DNA of 64,000 nucleotides from Pseudomonas eucalypticola (GCF_013374995.1 NZ_CP056030.1:2512501-2576500), one strand, 5' to 3'; shown: positions 1-13,347, counted from the first letter of the stretch. The notes: a model not told the origin generated them from the sequence alone. Numbers and translations are program-made.

Positions 1-286
1 CGGCACAGGGGGGCGATGGTGGGGTTGCTGGGGTAGCAGGGCAGGACAGGGATTGGGGCAGGGCACCCAGGTGCAAGGCTTGATGCTGTTGGCGGCCTCA
101 AGATCGTGCGCCGCCCGCGCGGCGCTTCCCGAGCTGGCGCCCGGTCCCACATCTGTTTCGGGCCAGTTATGCCAGTGACATCACCGGTTTCGCCTTGTTT
201 TTTCGCTGCAGATTTGTGTGGGTGCTATCAAGGCGGCAAAGGTGATCCTTCAGGCATAACTAGCCCGAAACAGATGTAACCCCTCC
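1..286. other. 5' non-coding region upstream of pvdL
   Basis: I find no convincing gene in this stretch. Positions 1-148 are GC-rich and give only short proline-rich or arginine-rich frames without a recognisable start or ribosome binding site. There is a small palindrome (GCACC-CA-GGTGC) at 63-74. Positions 149-277 hold the large inverted repeat listed separately, and the pvdL promoter element begins at 287. In related Pseudomonas the neighbour of pvdL is often pvdS, but no pvdS sequence is visible here. Confidence 0.5.
149..277. repeat. Large imperfect inverted repeat upstream of pvdL
   Basis: The 25-bp outer arms at 149-173 and 253-277 are reverse complements with one mismatch. Similarity continues inward in patches: CATCACC at 179-185 faces GGTGATC near 241-247, and GCCTTG at 192-197 faces CAAGGC at 229-234. 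About 31 bp of unpaired sequence remain in the centre. The element ends 10 bp before the pvdL IS box. It could be a transcription terminator for an upstream gene, a REP/MITE-like element, or a regulatory palindrome. I see no transposase and no clear target-site duplication. Confidence 0.7.
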
Positions 287-310
287 TAATTTCCCTTCGC
301 GCTCACCCGT
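287..310 (+). promoter_or_regulatory. PvdS-dependent IS box for pvdL
   Basis: TAATT at 287-291, 16 bp, then CGT at 308-310. This fits the iron-starvation box TAAAT-N16-CGT read by the ECF sigma factor PvdS, with one change in the -35-like half. Transcription would start a few bases after CGT, around 316-320, so the ATG at 321 would be almost leaderless and the ATG at 387 is the better start. Confidence 0.8.
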
Positions 311-386
311 CTTCGTTCCTATGAAAACGACCACTCCTCCCACGAGCGGCCGTTCCCCAAGCATGGATCTGAGGACCGATACAGCG

Positions 387-3300
387 ATGGCCACTATCTT
401 CGAGCGCCCGACTTCCCTGGCTCACGCACTGGCGCGGCACGCCGCCCGGCAGCCCGAGGCGCCTGCCCTGCGCTTTCTCGACGGGCACAGCGACGAAGGT
501 GTCCTGCTCAGCTACGGGCAGTTGGACGCCCGGGCGCGCGCCATCGCCTCGGCCCTGGCTCAGCGTGCCGGTCGCGGCGAGCGCGCGCTGTTGCTGTTGC
601 CCAGCGGGCCGGACTACGTGGCCGGGTTCTTCGCCTGCCTGTACGCCGGAGTGATCGCGGTGCCGGCCTATCCGCCAGAGTCCATGCGCCCGCAACACTT
701 GGAGCGCCTGGTGTCGATCATCGGCGACGCCGAGCCCACGGTGATCCTCACCACCGCCCACCTATTGCCCACGCTGCGCGATACCGCCCAGGCCAACGGC
801 CTGGCGATGCCGGGCCTGGTAGCGGTGGACGAAATCGAAGCAACCAAGGACTGGACCGCTGAGTTGCCCCAGCCCCAAGACATCGCCTTCCTGCAATACA
901 CCTCCGGTTCCACCTCCACCCCCAAAGGCGTGCAGGTCAGCCACGGCAACCTGGAGGCCAACGCCTGGCTGATTCGCCAGGGCTACGGCATCGACGACGG
1001 CGAGGTCATCGTCAGCTGGTTGCCGCTGTACCACGACATGGGCCTGATCGGTGGCCTGCTGCAGGGCATCTACAGCGGCGTCATGGTGGTGCTGATGTCA
1101 CCGCAGTACTTCCTCGAACGGCCGCTGCGCTGGCTGGACGCGATCAGCCGTTTCGGCGGCACCATCAGCGGTGGCCCGGACTTCGCCTACCGCCTGTGCC
1201 ACGAACGCATCGCCGACAGCAAGCTGGCGGGGTTGGACTTGAGCCGCTGGCGCGTGGCGTTTTCCGGCGCTGAATTGATCCGCCAGGACAGCCTTGATGA
1301 CTTCGCCGAACGGTTCGCCGTGTGCGGGTTCAATCGCACCGCGTACCTGGCCAGCTATGGCCTCGCCGAGGCCACGCTGTTTGTCTCCGGCAGCCGCACG
1401 GGGCAAGGCATCGACGCCCTGGACCTGGATGCCGACGCCCTGGCCGCCAACCGCGCCGTGCCCGGCGTGGGCGCCCGCTTGATGAGCTGCGGCTGGCCGC
1501 AGCCCGAGCATGAAGTGCAGATCCTCGACCCGGTGAGCCAGCAGCTGCTGGCCCCTGGCGAGGTCGGCGAAATCTGCAGCACCGGCCCCAGCGTCGCCCA
1601 GGGGTACTGGCGCAACCCCGAGGCCAGCGCCCGTGCCTTCGTGCAACGTGACGGCCAGACCTGGCTGCGTACCGGCGACCTGGGCTTCATGCATGGTGGT
1701 CAGCTGTACGTCAGCGGCCGCCTCAAGGACATGCTGATCATCCGCGGCCAGAACCTCTACCCCCAGGACATCGAGCGCACCGTCGAAACCCGGGTCGAAG
1801 CCGTGCGCAAAGGCCGGGTGGCGGTATTCGCCCTGCAGCATCAGGGCGTGGAAGCGTTCGGCGTCGCGGCCGAAGTCGGCCGTCGGGCGCAGAAGCAGCA
1901 GCCCCTGGATGAGCTGATCGAGCAGGTGCGCGCCCAGGTCGCCGACGTTCACCACGAAACCCCCGCAGTGGTGCTGTTGCTGGACCCCGGCAGCCTGCCC
2001 AAGACCTCCAGCGGCAAGTTGCAACGCTCGGCGTGCGCCGCGCAATGGCGCGATGGCAGCCTGGCCTGCGTGGCCCAGTGGCAGGCGGGTCCGGCCAAGG
2101 CCGCCAGTGCACCGCTGGCCGAGGCCTTGCCCGAACAGGTGGCCCGGCTGTGGCGTGAAGCCCTCAAGGTCGAAGCGCTGGAGCCCGGCGCCAGCTTCTT
2201 CAGCCAGGGTGGCAACTCCATCCAGGCCATCCAGATGATCGCCGAACTGCGCGACGAGCTGGGCATCGACCTGGCCTTGCGCACCCTCTACGAAGCCCCG
2301 GCGCTTGAAGACTTTATCGCCGAAGTCCAGGCCCTGGCCCGCGGTGAACCGCTTGAAGCGCCGGTTACCCGCGTGCCGGGCCAGCCCCTGCCACTGACCG
2401 CCGCCCAAAGCCGCCTGTGGTTCCTGTGGCAGTTGCAACCCAACAGCATCGCCTACAACGTGCCGGGCGGGCTGCGCCTGCGCGGCGAGCTGGACCATGC
2501 GGCGTTGAACAGTGCATTCCAGGCCCTGGTGCAACGCCACGATGGCCTGCGCAGCTACTTCTTCGAACAGGATGGCGTGGTGTGGCAGCAGGTCGCCGAT
2601 GGCGCAGACTTCACCGTGCAGCACGATGACCTGCGCGATGTAGCGCCGGAAATGCGCGAGGACCTGGCCCAGGCCATCGTCGCCCAGGAAACCAACACCC
2701 CCTTCGACCTGGAGGAGGGCGCGTTGCTGCGCGTGCGCCTGGTGCAGATCGATGACCAGGACCATCTGCTGCTGGTCACCGTGCACCACATCGTCGCCGA
2801 TGGCTGGTCGTTCGCGATCTTGCTCGACGAGTTCGCACGCCTGTACGCCGACCCATCGGCGAGCTTGCCAGCCTTGCCCCTCAACCACGGTGACTACCTG
2901 GCCTGGCTGCAGGCCCGCGCCACCGACCCTTCGCCAGCGCTGGCCTACTGGCAAGCGCAATTGGGCGGCGAACGTGAGGCGCTGGCGCTGCCCCTGGACC
3001 ACGCCCGTGGGCTGAAAGCATCACCCGCGCGGCGCTTGAGCCTGAACCTGCCCGCCACCCTGTGCCAACAGGTGGCGGCCACCGCCAAGGCCCAGGGTGT
3101 CAGCACCTTCATGCTGATGCTGGCTGCCTATCAGGTACTGCTGCACCGTTACACTGGCCAGACCGACATTCGCGTCGGTGTGCCCAGCGCCACCCGGGAG
3201 CACCGCCACAGCCAAGGGCTGGTGGGTTTCTTCATCAACACCCAGGTGCTGCGCAATTCGGTCGATGGCCGCGCCGGGTTCGACGCGTTGCTGGCCAGCG

Positions 3301-6300
3301 TGCGCACCACCGTGCTGGACGCTCACGCTCACCAGGCGCCGGACTACGAACAGGTCAGCGCAGCCCTGGGTGACGCCGCCGGTTTCGAGGTGATGTTCAA
3401 CCACCTGCAGCGCGACACCAGCGCCTTGCGCCGCCTGCCGGGGTTGTTCGCCGAAGAGCTGCCGTGGCACAGCCGCGAGGCCAAGTTCGACCTGCAGCTG
3501 CACAGCGAACAAGACCCCCAGGGCCGCCTGCGCGTATCATTTGACTATGCCGAAGCGCTGTTCGAAACCAGCACCATCCAGCGCTTGGGCGGGCATTTCA
3601 TGACCCTGCTGGCGCAACTGTGCAGCGACCCTCGGCAGGCCGTGGGCGATATTCCCTTGCTGGACGAGCGTCAGTTGGCGCAACAGCAGACCTGGGGCAC
3701 AGCGCCTCAGCCCGAAGTGGGCTGGCTGCTGTCAGAGCGCCTGGCGCGACAAGCGGCGAAAACCCCGGAGCGCACGGCGTTGGTCTGTGGGAGCGAGACC
3801 CTGACCTACGCGGCCCTGGACCATGCCGCCAATGCCCTGGCGCTGCGCCTGCGCGAGCAGGGCGTGGGCCCGGAAGTGCGGGTGGGCGTGCTCGGCGAGC
3901 GCTCCCTGGAACTCATGGTCGCCCTGGTGGCGATCGCCAAGGCCGGGGGCGTCTACGTGCCCCTGGACCCCGACTACCCCCATGAGCGCCTGGCCTTCAT
4001 GCTCAAGGACAGCGCCATCGCCTTGTTGCTGGGTCCGCAGGCCCTGCTCGACCGCTTCGCCGAGGCCACGGGCTGCGCCAGCCTGGCCCTGGACGGCGTG
4101 GCCCATGGCCAAGGCAGCACCCAGGCGCCAGCGCTGGCCCTGCACCCTGACAACCTGGCCTACGTGATCTACACCTCCGGTTCCACCGGCCAGCCCAAGG
4201 CGGTGGGCGTCAGCCACGGCGCCCTGGCCGAGCGCCTGGAGTGGATGCAGCACCAGTACGCCATCAACGAACAGGACGTCCTGCTGCAAAAAGCCTCCCT
4301 GAGCTTCGACGTGTCGCTGTGGGAGTGCTTCCTGCCGCTGATCGCCGGCAGCCGCCTGGCCCTGGCCGGCGCCGGTGACCACCGCGACCCGCGTCGCCTG
4401 GTGACGCTGGTACGCGAGCAGGGGGTGACCGTGCTGCACTTCGTGCCGCCGTTGCTGCAACTGTTCATCGAAGAACCCCAGGTGGAACAGTGCATCAGCC
4501 TGCGCCACCTGTTCAGCGGCGGTGAGGCACTGCCAGCCGACCTGTGCCGCCGCGTTCACGAGCGCTTGCCCGGTGTGGCCCTGCACAACCGCTATGGCCC
4601 GACCGAAAGCGCCATCAACGTCACCCACTGGCCGTGCGCCAACGAGACCGGCGCACGGGTGCCCATCGGCCGTCCCTTGAGCAATGCCCAGGTGCAGATT
4701 CGCGACACCAGTTGGCAGGTCGCCGCCGCCGGTGCGCGGGGTGAGTTGTTGCTGGGCGGCAATGCCCTGGCCCGTGGTTACCTGGGCCAGCCAGCCCTGA
4801 CCGCCGCGCGTTTCCTGCCCGCCGAGGGCGGTGGCCGCCTGTACCGCAGCGGTGACCTGGCACGCTGGCGCCACGACGGTGCGCTGGAGTACCTGGGGCG
4901 CCTGGACGAACAAGTGAAACTGCGCGGCGTGCGCATCGAAATCGAAGAAATCCGCAACGCCTTGCTGGGGCAGCCAGGGGTCCAGCAGGCTGCCGTGGTG
5001 CTGGGCGAGGGGGCCGGGGGCGGTCAGCTGCTGGCCTACCTGGTGGTGGAAGGTGAAGAGCCCCCCGCGGTGCTGGCGGCGCGCCTGCGTGGCGCCCTGC
5101 AGCAACGCCTGCCCGACGCCATGATCCCCGCGCATTTCCTGCGCCTGGCGGCCCTGCCGCTGGGGCCGACCGGCAAGCTTGACCGTCGCGCCTTGCCCGC
5201 GCCGGACGTCAGCCTGCGCGAGTACCGCGCCCCCCGCGATGCCGTCGAGCGCGAACTGGCGGCTATCTGGGCTCAGGTGCTGGAGCTGGACCGCGTGGGC
5301 CTGGACGATGATTTCTTCGAGCTGGGCGGGCATTCCCTGCTGGCCACCCGCATCGTTTCCCGTGCGCGTCAGGCCTTCGGGGTGGAATTGCCGCTGCGCA
5401 GTCTGTTCGAGTCGCGCCGCCTGGAAGACTTCGCCGCCTGGGTGGCCCGCGCCAAGGCCGACGGCCAGGTGGACGGGCAGGGCGCCATCGCCCTGGTCGA
5501 CCGCCAGCAGCGCGTGGCGCTGTCCTATTCCCAGCAGCGCATGTGGTTCCTCTGGCAGTTGGACCCGCAAAGCCCGGCCTACAACGTCGGTGGCATGGCA
5601 CGCTTGCGCGGTGCCCTGCACGTGGACAGCTTCGAGCGCGCCCTGCAGGCGTTGATTCACCGCCACGAAAGCCTGCGCACCACCTTCCCCTCCGAGGACG
5701 GCAAGCCATGGCAGCAGGTGTCGAGCCGCTCGGACGTGGCCATGCAGTGGCTGGACATCAGTGCCCAGGCCTCGGTCGAGCGCGAAGCGAGCATCGCCCG
5801 CCTGGCCGACGAGCAGGCCCACGCGCCCTTCGACCTGGAGCGCGGGCCATTGCTGCGGGTGTGCCTGGTCAAGAGCGGCGAGCGCGAACACCACCTGCTG
5901 CTGACCCTGCACCACATCGTCACCGAAGGCTGGGCCATGGACATTTTCGCCCGTGAACTGGGCGCCCTGTACGAGGCCTTCGTCGACGACCGTGACTCGC
6001 CCCTGGCGCCACTGCCGGTGCAATACCTGGATTACAGCGCCTGGCACCGTGGGTGGCTGGAAGGCGGCGAAATGCAGCGCCAGCTTGATTACTGGCGTGC
6101 ACAACTGGGGGGTGAGCAACCGCTGCTGGCCCTGCCCAGCGACCGCCCGCGCCCGGCCGTGCAAAGCCACCACGGCGAGCTGTACCGCTTCGACCTGGAT
6201 GAACACCTGGCGCAGCAAGTCACCCGCTTCAACAGCGAGCGCGGCCTGACCCTGTTCATGACCATGACCGCCGCACTGTCGGTGCTGCTGTACCGCTACA

Positions 6301-9300
6301 GCGGCCAGGATGACTTGCGCATCGGCGTGCCGCTGGCCAACCGCATTCGCCCGGAAAGCGAAGGGCTGATCGGCGCCTTCCTCAACACCCAGGTACTGCG
6401 CATTCGCCCCCACGGGCACATGACCGTCAGCGAGTTGCTGGCCCAGGTGCGCCAAGTGGCCATCGACGGCCAGTCCCACCAGGACGTGCCTTTCGACCAC
6501 TTGGTCGAAACCCTGCAGCCCGAGCGCAGCGCCGCCTGGAACCCGCTGTTCCAGGTGATGTGCAACGTGCAGCGCTGGGAGTTCCAGCAGCAGCGCGAGC
6601 TGGCCGGCGGGGTCAAGGTGGATTACCTGGTCAACGATGCCCGCGCCACCAAATTCGACCTGAACCTGGAGGTCACTGACTTCGACGAGCAACTGCGCTG
6701 CTGCCTGACCTACAGCTCGGACCTGTTCGACGAAGCGCGCATCGCCGTCATGGCCGCGCACTGGCAGCACCTGCTGCGCGCCATGCTGGCCAACCCGCAA
6801 CAGGCCTTGAGCGAATTGCCGCTGCTGGCCGACCACGAGCACCAGGCGTTGGTGGCCGCTGGCCGCGGCGACGCGCCGGTGGCGCAGGTGGACAGCGTGC
6901 AGGCGCTGTTCCAGCGCCAGGCCTTGGCCACCCCGCACGGCCTGGCAGTGACCTGCGCGGGTCGCTCGCTGACCTATGCCCAGCTCAATGCCCAGGCCAA
7001 CCAGTTGGCCCATCGCCTGATCGAACTGGGCGTGGGCCCCGAGGTGCGCGTGGGCCTGGCGCTGCGCCGCTCGGTGGACCTGGTGGTGGGCCTGCTGGCC
7101 ATCCTCAAGGCCGGCGGCGCCTACGTGCCGCTGGACCCCGAATACCCCAACGAGCGCCTGCGCTACATGATCGAGGACAGCGGCATCAGCGTGCTGCTGG
7201 GCCATGACGAATGGCTGCAACAGGGGGCACTGCCTACCGCTGTACAGGCCTGGAGCCTGGAACAGGACCAGGCCGCCCTGGCCGGCTACCCCGACAGCAA
7301 CCCGCTTGAGCGCAGCCACGCCGGGCACCTGGCGTACATGATCTACACCTCCGGCTCCACCGGCCTGCCCAAGGGCGTGGCCGTGGACCAGGGGCCACTG
7401 GCCATGCACTGCCTGGCCGTAGGCACGCTGTTCGGCACCACACCGGCCGATTGCGAGCTGCATTTCTATTCCATCAACTTCGACGCCGCCAGCGAGCGCC
7501 TGCTGGTGCCGCTGCTGTTCGGCGCCCACGTGGTGCTGCGCGAGCAGGGCCAATGGGACGCCGAGGCCATCTGCGCACTGATCCGCACCCAAGGCATCAA
7601 CGTGCTGGGCTTCACCCCCAGCTACGGCGGCCAGTTGGCCCAATGGCTGCGTAGCCGCGATGAACGCCTGCCGGTACGGCTGTGCATCACCGGTGGCGAG
7701 GCGCTGACCCCGGAACATGTCCACACCCTGCGCGAAACCTTCGCACCGCACACCCTGTTCAACGCCTACGGGCCCACCGAAACCGTGGTCATGCCGACCG
7801 CCTGCGCCGTGGACGCCACCCTGGCCGATGACGCGGCCAACGTGCCGATCGGGCGCGTGGTCGGTGCCCGCCAGTTGTACGTGCTGGATGCCGACCTGGC
7901 CCTGGTGCCGGCCGGCGCCACGGGCGAACTGTACGTGGGTGGCCAGGGCCTTGCCCGCGGCTACCATGGCCGCGCGGGGCTGAGCGCCGAACGTTTCGTC
8001 GCCGACCCCTTTGACGCCAGCGGTGGCGGCCGCCTGTACCGTACCGGTGACCTGGTGCGCCAGCGGGCCGATGGCCAGCTGGAATACCTGGGGCGGATCG
8101 ACCATCAGGTCAAGGTGCGTGGCTTCCGTATCGAGCTGGGCGAAATCGAAGCGCGACTGCTGACCCACCCGCAAGTGCGCGAAGCTGTGGTCCTGGCGGT
8201 CGACGGCCCGGCCGGCAAGCAACTGGCCGGCTACCTGCTGGCTGAAGCCGACCTGAACCTGGACCAGGTGCGTGCGCACCTGCACGCCGGCCTGCCGGAA
8301 CACATGGTGCCCGCGCACCTGATGGTGCTGGAACAATTCCCGCTGACCGCCAACGGCAAGCTCGACCGCCGCGCCTTGCCAGCCCCCGATGTCGAGGCCA
8401 GCCGACACAGCTACCAGCCGCCGAGCACGGCGGTGGAACGCGGCCTGGCCGAGGTCTGGCAGGGCGTGCTGGGCGTCGCCCGGGTGGGTGTCGACGACAA
8501 CTTCTTCGCCCTGGGCGGCGACTCGATCCTCTCCATCCAGGTGGTCAGCCGCGCCCGTCAGGCGGGCATTCATTTCACCGCCAAGGACCTGTTCCAGCAC
8601 CAGACCGTGCGCACCCTGGCCGTCGTGGCCCGGCAGAGCCAGCAGGTCAGCATCGACCAGGGCCCGGTCACGGGTGCCAGCGCCCTGACACCGATCCAGC
8701 ACTGGTTCTTCGATCAGGACCTGGCCGCGCCGCAGCACTGGAACCAGTCGCTGCTGCTGGGCGCCGAGCAACCCTTGCAGGCCGATCTGCTGGAGCAGGC
8801 ACTGCAAGCGCTGGTCAGCCACCATGACGCCCTGCGCCTGCGTTTCAGCGCCGACAGCGATGGCCAGTGGCAGGCCCACTACGCCGCCATCGATGCCCGC
8901 CACACGTTGCTGTGGCAGCGTGAGGCCGCCAGCGCCGAGCAGCGCCTGGCGCTGTTCGAGCAGGCCCAGCGAAGTCTCGACCTGCATCAGGGTCCGCTCC
9001 TGCGCGCCGTGCTGGTGCCGGGCGAACAGCCACGGCTGTTGCTGGCCATCCATCACCTGGTGGTGGACGGGGTGTCCTGGCGGGTGTTGCTCGAAGACCT
9101 GCAAACGGCCTATCGCCAGCTGGAGCAGGACCAGGCCGTCAGCCTGCCGGCCAAGACCAGTGCCGTGCGTGACTGGGCCCAGCGCCTGGGGGCCTACGCC
9201 GGCAGCGAATCGCTGCGTGAAGAGCTGAACAAGTGGCAGGCTCATCTGGCCAATGCGCCGGTCGACCTGCCCCGTGACTTCACCGGCAACCCCAACCTGG

Positions 9301-12300
9301 AGCGCGACGCCCGCAGCGTCAGCCTGACCCTGGGCGCCGAGGCCACCCGCCAGTTGCTGCAACAGGCGCCCCAGGCCTACCGCGCCCGGGTGGAAGACCT
9401 GCTGCTCACCGCCCTGGCCCAGACGCTGTGCACCTGGACCGGCCAGCCGTCGGCCCTGGTGCAATTGGAAGGTCACGGTCGTGAAGAGTTGTTCGATGAG
9501 CTGGACCTGAGTCGCAGCGTCGGCTGGTTCACCAGCGCCTACCCCCTGCACCTGACCCCGGCCGCCACCGCCGGCGACAGCCTCAAGGCCGTCAAGGAAC
9601 AAGTGCGCGGCGTGCCGCACAAGGGCTTGGGTCATGGCGTGCTGCGCTACCTGGCCGACCCCGCCAGCCGCGCCGCCATGGCGGCCTTGCCCGAGGCGCG
9701 TATCACCTTCAACTACCTGGGCCAGTTCGACCAGGACTTTGCCGAGGGCGCGCTGCTGCGCCCGCTGGCCGAGCCCGTTGGCGCCCAGCACAGCGGTGAA
9801 GCCACGTTGCCGAACTGGTTGAGCGTGGACGGCCAGGTGTTCGGCGGCGAGCTGACCCTGCGCTGGACCTTCAGCGAGCGGTTGTTCCGCATCGAGACCA
9901 TCGAGCAATTGGCCCAAGCCTACCAGCGCACCCTGCAGGCGCTGATCGAGCACTGTCTGCAACCCGAGGCCGGGGGCATCACGCCGTCGGACTTCCCCCT
10001 GGCACGGCTCGACCAGGCCCAACTCGATGCGCTGCCACTGGCCCTCGACACCATTGAAGACGTGTTCCCGCTGACGCCGATGCAGGAAGGCCTGTTGCTG
10101 CACACCTTGCTGGAACCCGGCACCGGGATCTATTTCATGCAGGACCGCTACAGCATCGACAGCGCCCTGGACGTGGACCGCTTCGACCGCGCCTGGCGCG
10201 CCGTGGTGGCCCGCCATGAAGCCCTGCGTGCGTCGTTCTGCTGGAGCGCCGGCGAGCAGATGCTGCAGATCATCCACCGCGGCGACGGCGACGGCGTCGA
10301 ATTCCTGGACTGGAGCGCGCTGCCCGCCGACGGGCACGAAGCGCGCCTGCAAGCCTTGCTGGAGCGCGAGCGCCTGGCCGGCTTCGAGCTGCTGGAGCGG
10401 CCACCGCTGCACCTGCGCCTGATTCGCCTGGCGTCCGAGCAGCACTGGTTCATCATGAGCAACCACCACATTCTCATCGACGCCTGGTGCCGCTCGATCA
10501 TGATGGGCGACTTCCTGGCCATCTACAGAGCCCTGGAGCAGGGCAGCGAAGCGCGCCTGGCAACGCCGCCGCGTTACCGCGAATTCATCGCCTGGCTGCA
10601 CCACCAGGGCCTGGAGAGCTCCCAGCAGTACTGGCGCCAGACCCTGGCAGGCTTTGCACGCCCTACGTACATCCCCAGCGACCGGCCGATTCTGCACGAC
10701 AACGGCGGCATGCGCGTAGGTGACCTGCACAGCCGTCTGTTGCCCGAGCAGGGTGCGCGCCTGCGTGAGCTGGCCCAGGCCCACCAACTGACCGTCAACA
10801 CCTTCGCCCAGGCCGCGTGGGCCCTGGTGCTGCGCCGCTACAGCGGCGAGCGCGACGTGCTGTTCGGCGTCACCGTGGCCGGGCGCCCGGCCAGCCTGCC
10901 GCAGATGCAGCACTGCGTGGGGCTGTTCATCAACAGCATCCCATTGCGCGTCGGCATGCCGGCTCCTGGGCAAAAACTGAGCGTGCGCCAATGGCTGCAA
11001 CAGCTATTTGAAAGCAACCTGGCGTTGCGTGAACACGAGCACCTGCCGCTGGTGAGCATCCAGGAGTGCAGCGAGCTGCCCAAGGGCCAGGCGCTGTTCG
11101 ACAGCCTGTTCGTGTTCGAAAACGCCCCGGTGGACGCCACCGTGCTGGAAGGTGCCGAAGGCCTGAACGCCAAGTCCGGCTCGGGCCGCACCCACACCAA
11201 CTACCCGCTGACCGTGGTCTGCTACCCGGGCGACGACCTGGGCCTGCACCTGTCCTACGACCAACGTTTCTTCGAAGCCGCTACCATCAAGCGCTTGCTG
11301 GGCGACTTCCAGCGCTTGTTGCTGGCCCTGGCCGATGGTTTCGACCAGGACCTGGACGCTTTGCCGCTGCTGGCCGACGACGAGCGCCAACAGGTGCTGC
11401 AGGACTGCAACCAGAGTGCCCGCGACTATCCGTTGCAACAGGGCTACGTGCCGCTGTTCGAGGCCCGGGTGGCAGCGCACCCCGAGCGCATCGCCGCCGC
11501 CTGCCTGGGCGAGCAGTGGCGCTATGGCGAACTGGAGCGCTACGCCAACCGCCTGGGCCACGCGTTGCTGGCCGCGGGCGTGCAACCGGACCAGCCGGTG
11601 GCGCTGCTGGCCGAGCGTGGCTTGCCGCTGCTGGGCATGATCGTCGGCAGCCTCAAGGCCGGCGCCGGTTACCTGCCACTGGACCCCGCCCACCCGCAGC
11701 CACGTCTGGCGGGTATCGTCGAACGCAGCCGGGCGCCAGTGCTGGTGTGTACCGCCGGATGCGAGGGGTTGGCACAGCGGGTAGTCGATGAACTGCCTGC
11801 CGGCGTGGCCCGCCCGCGCCTGGTGGTGTGGGACCAGGTACAAGCCGCGCAGGGCAGCGATAACGCGCCCGGGGTGCAAGTCAGCGGCCAGCACCTGGCC
11901 TACGTGATCTACACCTCCGGTTCCACCGGCGTGCCCAAGGGCGTGGCGGTGCATCAGGCGGGCATGCTCAACAACCAACTGAGCAAAGTGCCGTACCTGG
12001 CCCTGGACGAACACGACGTGATCGCCCAGACCGCCTCCCAGAGCTTCGACATTTCGGTGTGGCAGTTCCTCACCGCCGCGTTGTGCGGCGCGCGGGTGCA
12101 GATCGTCCCGGACGCCATCGCCCATGACCCGGCCGCGCTGCTGGGCCATGTCCGCGACACCGGCATCACCGTGCTGGAAAGCGTGCCGTCGCTGATCCAG
12201 AGCCTGCTGGCCGAGCCGGCCGACGCCCTGGACGGCCTGCGCTGGCTGCTGCCCACCGGTGAAGCCATGCCACCGGCCCTGGCGCGCCAGTGGCTGCAGA

Positions 12301-13262
12301 CCTACCCGGCGGTACCGCTGGTGAATGCCTACGGCCCGGCCGAATGCAGCGACGACGTGGCGCTGTTCAAGGTGGACGAAGCCGCCAGCGCCGGCAGTTA
12401 CCTGCCCATCGGCACGCCGACCGACAATAACCGGTTGTACCTGTTGGGCGACGACCTGGCGCCAGTGCCGCTGTTGGCCGATGCCGAGCTGTTCATTGCT
12501 GGCACGGGCGTGGGCCGTGGCTATCTGGGTGACCCTGCTCGCACCGCCGCCAGTTTCCTGCCCAACCCGTTCGGTGCGCCGGGCGAACGCCTGTACCGCA
12601 GTGGCGACCTGGCCCGCCGTAACGCCGACGGGGTGCTGGCCTACGTCGGCCGTGTCGACCACCAGGTGAAGATCCGCGGCTACCGCATCGAACTGGGGGA
12701 AATCGAAGCGCGCCTGCGCGAACTGCCGCAAGTCCGCGATGCCGCCGTAGCCGCCCAGCAGGCCGCCAGCGGCCATTATCTGGTGGGCTACGTGGTGGGC
12801 AGCGATGACTGGCAAACCATCAAGCAGCACCTGGGCCAGACCCTGCCCGAATACATGGTGCCGCGCCACTGGCAGGCCCTGGACCAGTTGCCGCTGAACG
12901 CCAACGGCAAGCTCGACCGCAAGGCGCTGCCCGCCCTGGCGTTCGGCACGGCGCTGCAGTACCAGGCGCCGTCCAGCGACCTGGAACGCACCTTGGCCGG
13001 TATCTGGGCCGAGGTACTGGGCGCCGAGCGCGTGGGCGTCACCGACAACTTCTTCGACCTGGGCGGGCATTCGCTGCTGGCCACCCAGATTGCCTCGCGC
13101 GTGCAGCAGGCGCTGCAACGCAACGTACCGCTGCGGGCGATGTTCGAGTGCAGCACGGTGCAGGCACTGGCACGGCACATCGAGGAGCTGGGCGGCAGCG
13201 CGCTGGACGAGCAGAAGGTCAGCCGTATCGATGACCTGATGGCGCGGCTGGAGGCGCTGTGA
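387..13262 (+). CDS. pvdL: Pyoverdine chromophore NRPS PvdL
   Basis: This synthetase (4291 aa) builds the acylated Glu-D-Tyr-Dab precursor of the pyoverdine chromophore in the cytoplasm. Domains by nucleotide position: fatty acyl-AMP ligase ~400-2060; T (GGNSI, Ser codon 2217); C ~2385-3690; A ~3720-5190 (pocket DVWHFGRINK, Glu by family); T (GGHSL, 5334); C ~5515-6830; A ~6890-8380 (DAEGIGAVMK, Tyr slot); T (GGDSI, 8523); epimerase ~8680-10010 with intact HHLVVDG and EGHGRE; C ~10060-11400; A ~11450-12930 (DIWELTADDK, a Dab code); T (GGHSL, ~13068). There is no thioesterase, so the chain passes to the next NRPS. I chose ATG 387 because GAGGA lies at 371-375, because the family N-terminus aligns with [11 protein letters not shown], and because the IS box puts the transcript start near 318. 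An in-frame ATG at 321 would add 22 residues. Order and length match P. aeruginosa PvdL. Confidence 0.97.
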   Translation: MATIFERPTSLAHALARHAARQPEAPALRFLDGHSDEGVLLSYGQLDARARAIASALAQRAGRGERALLLLPSGPDYVAGFFACLYAGVIAVPAYPPESMRPQHLERLVSIIGDAEPTVILTTAHLLPTLRDTAQANGLAMPGLVAVDEIEATKDWTAELPQPQDIAFLQYTSGSTSTPKGVQVSHGNLEANAWLIRQGYGIDDGEVIVSWLPLYHDMGLIGGLLQGIYSGVMVVLMSPQYFLERPLRWLDAISRFGGTISGGPDFAYRLCHERIADSKLAGLDLSRWRVAFSGAELIRQDSLDDFAERFAVCGFNRTAYLASYGLAEATLFVSGSRTGQGIDALDLDADALAANRAVPGVGARLMSCGWPQPEHEVQILDPVSQQLLAPGEVGEICSTGPSVAQGYWRNPEASARAFVQRDGQTWLRTGDLGFMHGGQLYVSGRLKDMLIIRGQNLYPQDIERTVETRVEAVRKGRVAVFALQHQGVEAFGVAAEVGRRAQKQQPLDELIEQVRAQVADVHHETPAVVLLLDPGSLPKTSSGKLQRSACAAQWRDGSLACVAQWQAGPAKAASAPLAEALPEQVARLWREALKVEALEPGASFFSQGGNSIQAIQMIAELRDELGIDLALRTLYEAPALEDFIAEVQALARGEPLEAPVTRVPGQPLPLTAAQSRLWFLWQLQPNSIAYNVPGGLRLRGELDHAALNSAFQALVQRHDGLRSYFFEQDGVVWQQVADGADFTVQHDDLRDVAPEMREDLAQAIVAQETNTPFDLEEGALLRVRLVQIDDQDHLLLVTVHHIVADGWSFAILLDEFARLYADPSASLPALPLNHGDYLAWLQARATDPSPALAYWQAQLGGEREALALPLDHARGLKASPARRLSLNLPATLCQQVAATAKAQGVSTFMLMLAAYQVLLHRYTGQTDIRVGVPSATREHRHSQGLVGFFINTQVLRNSVDGRAGFDALLASVRTTVLDAHAHQAPDYEQVSAALGDAAGFEVMFNHLQRDTSALRRLPGLFAEELPWHSREAKFDLQLHSEQDPQGRLRVSFDYAEALFETSTIQRLGGHFMTLLAQLCSDPRQAVGDIPLLDERQLAQQQTWGTAPQPEVGWLLSERLARQAAKTPERTALVCGSETLTYAALDHAANALALRLREQGVGPEVRVGVLGERSLELMVALVAIAKAGGVYVPLDPDYPHERLAFMLKDSAIALLLGPQALLDRFAEATGCASLALDGVAHGQGSTQAPALALHPDNLAYVIYTSGSTGQPKAVGVSHGALAERLEWMQHQYAINEQDVLLQKASLSFDVSLWECFLPLIAGSRLALAGAGDHRDPRRLVTLVREQGVTVLHFVPPLLQLFIEEPQVEQCISLRHLFSGGEALPADLCRRVHERLPGVALHNRYGPTESAINVTHWPCANETGARVPIGRPLSNAQVQIRDTSWQVAAAGARGELLLGGNALARGYLGQPALTAARFLPAEGGGRLYRSGDLARWRHDGALEYLGRLDEQVKLRGVRIEIEEIRNALLGQPGVQQAAVVLGEGAGGGQLLAYLVVEGEEPPAVLAARLRGALQQRLPDAMIPAHFLRLAALPLGPTGKLDRRALPAPDVSLREYRAPRDAVERELAAIWAQVLELDRVGLDDDFFELGGHSLLATRIVSRARQAFGVELPLRSLFESRRLEDFAAWVARAKADGQVDGQGAIALVDRQQRVALSYSQQRMWFLWQLDPQSPAYNVGGMARLRGALHVDSFERALQALIHRHESLRTTFPSEDGKPWQQVSSRSDVAMQWLDISAQASVEREASIARLADEQAHAPFDLERGPLLRVCLVKSGEREHHLLLTLHHIVTEGWAMDIFARELGALYEAFVDDRDSPLAPLPVQYLDYSAWHRGWLEGGEMQRQLDYWRAQLGGEQPLLALPSDRPRPAVQSHHGELYRFDLDEHLAQQVTRFNSERGLTLFMTMTAALSVLLYRYSGQDDLRIGVPLANRIRPESEGLIGAFLNTQVLRIRPHGHMTVSELLAQVRQVAIDGQSHQDVPFDHLVETLQPERSAAWNPLFQVMCNVQRWEFQQQRELAGGVKVDYLVNDARATKFDLNLEVTDFDEQLRCCLTYSSDLFDEARIAVMAAHWQHLLRAMLANPQQALSELPLLADHEHQALVAAGRGDAPVAQVDSVQALFQRQALATPHGLAVTCAGRSLTYAQLNAQANQLAHRLIELGVGPEVRVGLALRRSVDLVVGLLAILKAGGAYVPLDPEYPNERLRYMIEDSGISVLLGHDEWLQQGALPTAVQAWSLEQDQAALAGYPDSNPLERSHAGHLAYMIYTSGSTGLPKGVAVDQGPLAMHCLAVGTLFGTTPADCELHFYSINFDAASERLLVPLLFGAHVVLREQGQWDAEAICALIRTQGINVLGFTPSYGGQLAQWLRSRDERLPVRLCITGGEALTPEHVHTLRETFAPHTLFNAYGPTETVVMPTACAVDATLADDAANVPIGRVVGARQLYVLDADLALVPAGATGELYVGGQGLARGYHGRAGLSAERFVADPFDASGGGRLYRTGDLVRQRADGQLEYLGRIDHQVKVRGFRIELGEIEARLLTHPQVREAVVLAVDGPAGKQLAGYLLAEADLNLDQVRAHLHAGLPEHMVPAHLMVLEQFPLTANGKLDRRALPAPDVEASRHSYQPPSTAVERGLAEVWQGVLGVARVGVDDNFFALGGDSILSIQVVSRARQAGIHFTAKDLFQHQTVRTLAVVARQSQQVSIDQGPVTGASALTPIQHWFFDQDLAAPQHWNQSLLLGAEQPLQADLLEQALQALVSHHDALRLRFSADSDGQWQAHYAAIDARHTLLWQREAASAEQRLALFEQAQRSLDLHQGPLLRAVLVPGEQPRLLLAIHHLVVDGVSWRVLLEDLQTAYRQLEQDQAVSLPAKTSAVRDWAQRLGAYAGSESLREELNKWQAHLANAPVDLPRDFTGNPNLERDARSVSLTLGAEATRQLLQQAPQAYRARVEDLLLTALAQTLCTWTGQPSALVQLEGHGREELFDELDLSRSVGWFTSAYPLHLTPAATAGDSLKAVKEQVRGVPHKGLGHGVLRYLADPASRAAMAALPEARITFNYLGQFDQDFAEGALLRPLAEPVGAQHSGEATLPNWLSVDGQVFGGELTLRWTFSERLFRIETIEQLAQAYQRTLQALIEHCLQPEAGGITPSDFPLARLDQAQLDALPLALDTIEDVFPLTPMQEGLLLHTLLEPGTGIYFMQDRYSIDSALDVDRFDRAWRAVVARHEALRASFCWSAGEQMLQIIHRGDGDGVEFLDWSALPADGHEARLQALLERERLAGFELLERPPLHLRLIRLASEQHWFIMSNHHILIDAWCRSIMMGDFLAIYRALEQGSEARLATPPRYREFIAWLHHQGLESSQQYWRQTLAGFARPTYIPSDRPILHDNGGMRVGDLHSRLLPEQGARLRELAQAHQLTVNTFAQAAWALVLRRYSGERDVLFGVTVAGRPASLPQMQHCVGLFINSIPLRVGMPAPGQKLSVRQWLQQLFESNLALREHEHLPLVSIQECSELPKGQALFDSLFVFENAPVDATVLEGAEGLNAKSGSGRTHTNYPLTVVCYPGDDLGLHLSYDQRFFEAATIKRLLGDFQRLLLALADGFDQDLDALPLLADDERQQVLQDCNQSARDYPLQQGYVPLFEARVAAHPERIAAACLGEQWRYGELERYANRLGHALLAAGVQPDQPVALLAERGLPLLGMIVGSLKAGAGYLPLDPAHPQPRLAGIVERSRAPVLVCTAGCEGLAQRVVDELPAGVARPRLVVWDQVQAAQGSDNAPGVQVSGQHLAYVIYTSGSTGVPKGVAVHQAGMLNNQLSKVPYLALDEHDVIAQTASQSFDISVWQFLTAALCGARVQIVPDAIAHDPAALLGHVRDTGITVLESVPSLIQSLLAEPADALDGLRWLLPTGEAMPPALARQWLQTYPAVPLVNAYGPAECSDDVALFKVDEAASAGSYLPIGTPTDNNRLYLLGDDLAPVPLLADAELFIAGTGVGRGYLGDPARTAASFLPNPFGAPGERLYRSGDLARRNADGVLAYVGRVDHQVKIRGYRIELGEIEARLRELPQVRDAAVAAQQAASGHYLVGYVVGSDDWQTIKQHLGQTLPEYMVPRHWQALDQLPLNANGKLDRKALPALAFGTALQYQAPSSDLERTLAGIWAEVLGAERVGVTDNFFDLGGHSLLATQIASRVQQALQRNVPLRAMFECSTVQALARHIEELGGSALDEQKVSRIDDLMARLEAL

Positions 13263-13285
13263 CACCCGCAGACCGTTTCAACACA

Positions 13286-13323
13286 CCGGGCGCCGATGCG
13301 CCCGGGCACTCCCTCGGCTTTTT
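13286..13323 (+). terminator. Hairpin between pvdL and pvdH, weak terminator or attenuator
   Basis: A perfect 8-bp GC stem (13286-13293 with 13298-13305, loop CGAT) lies 24 bp after the pvdL stop. A five-T run follows at 13319-13323, but 13 bp beyond the stem, which is far for a classical intrinsic terminator. It may reduce read-through into pvdH or protect the pvdL transcript end. Confidence 0.4.
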
Positions 13324-13347
13324 ATCTTCCCTTTCAGGAGCACAGCA

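Noticed and set aside
5905..10500. Unusual condensation motifs in PvdL (HHIVTEG in the second C domain, HHILIDA in the third)
   Set aside because: As I recall them, the same variants occur in PvdL of P. aeruginosa, which is functional, so they are family features rather than decay.
3732..11000. Very long open frame (2422 codons) on the minus strand opposite pvdL, with similar ones opposite the other NRPS genes
   Set aside because: These are mirror frames of GC-rich coding DNA with strong third-position bias. They show no domain, ribosome site or plausible composition and lie wholly inside real genes.
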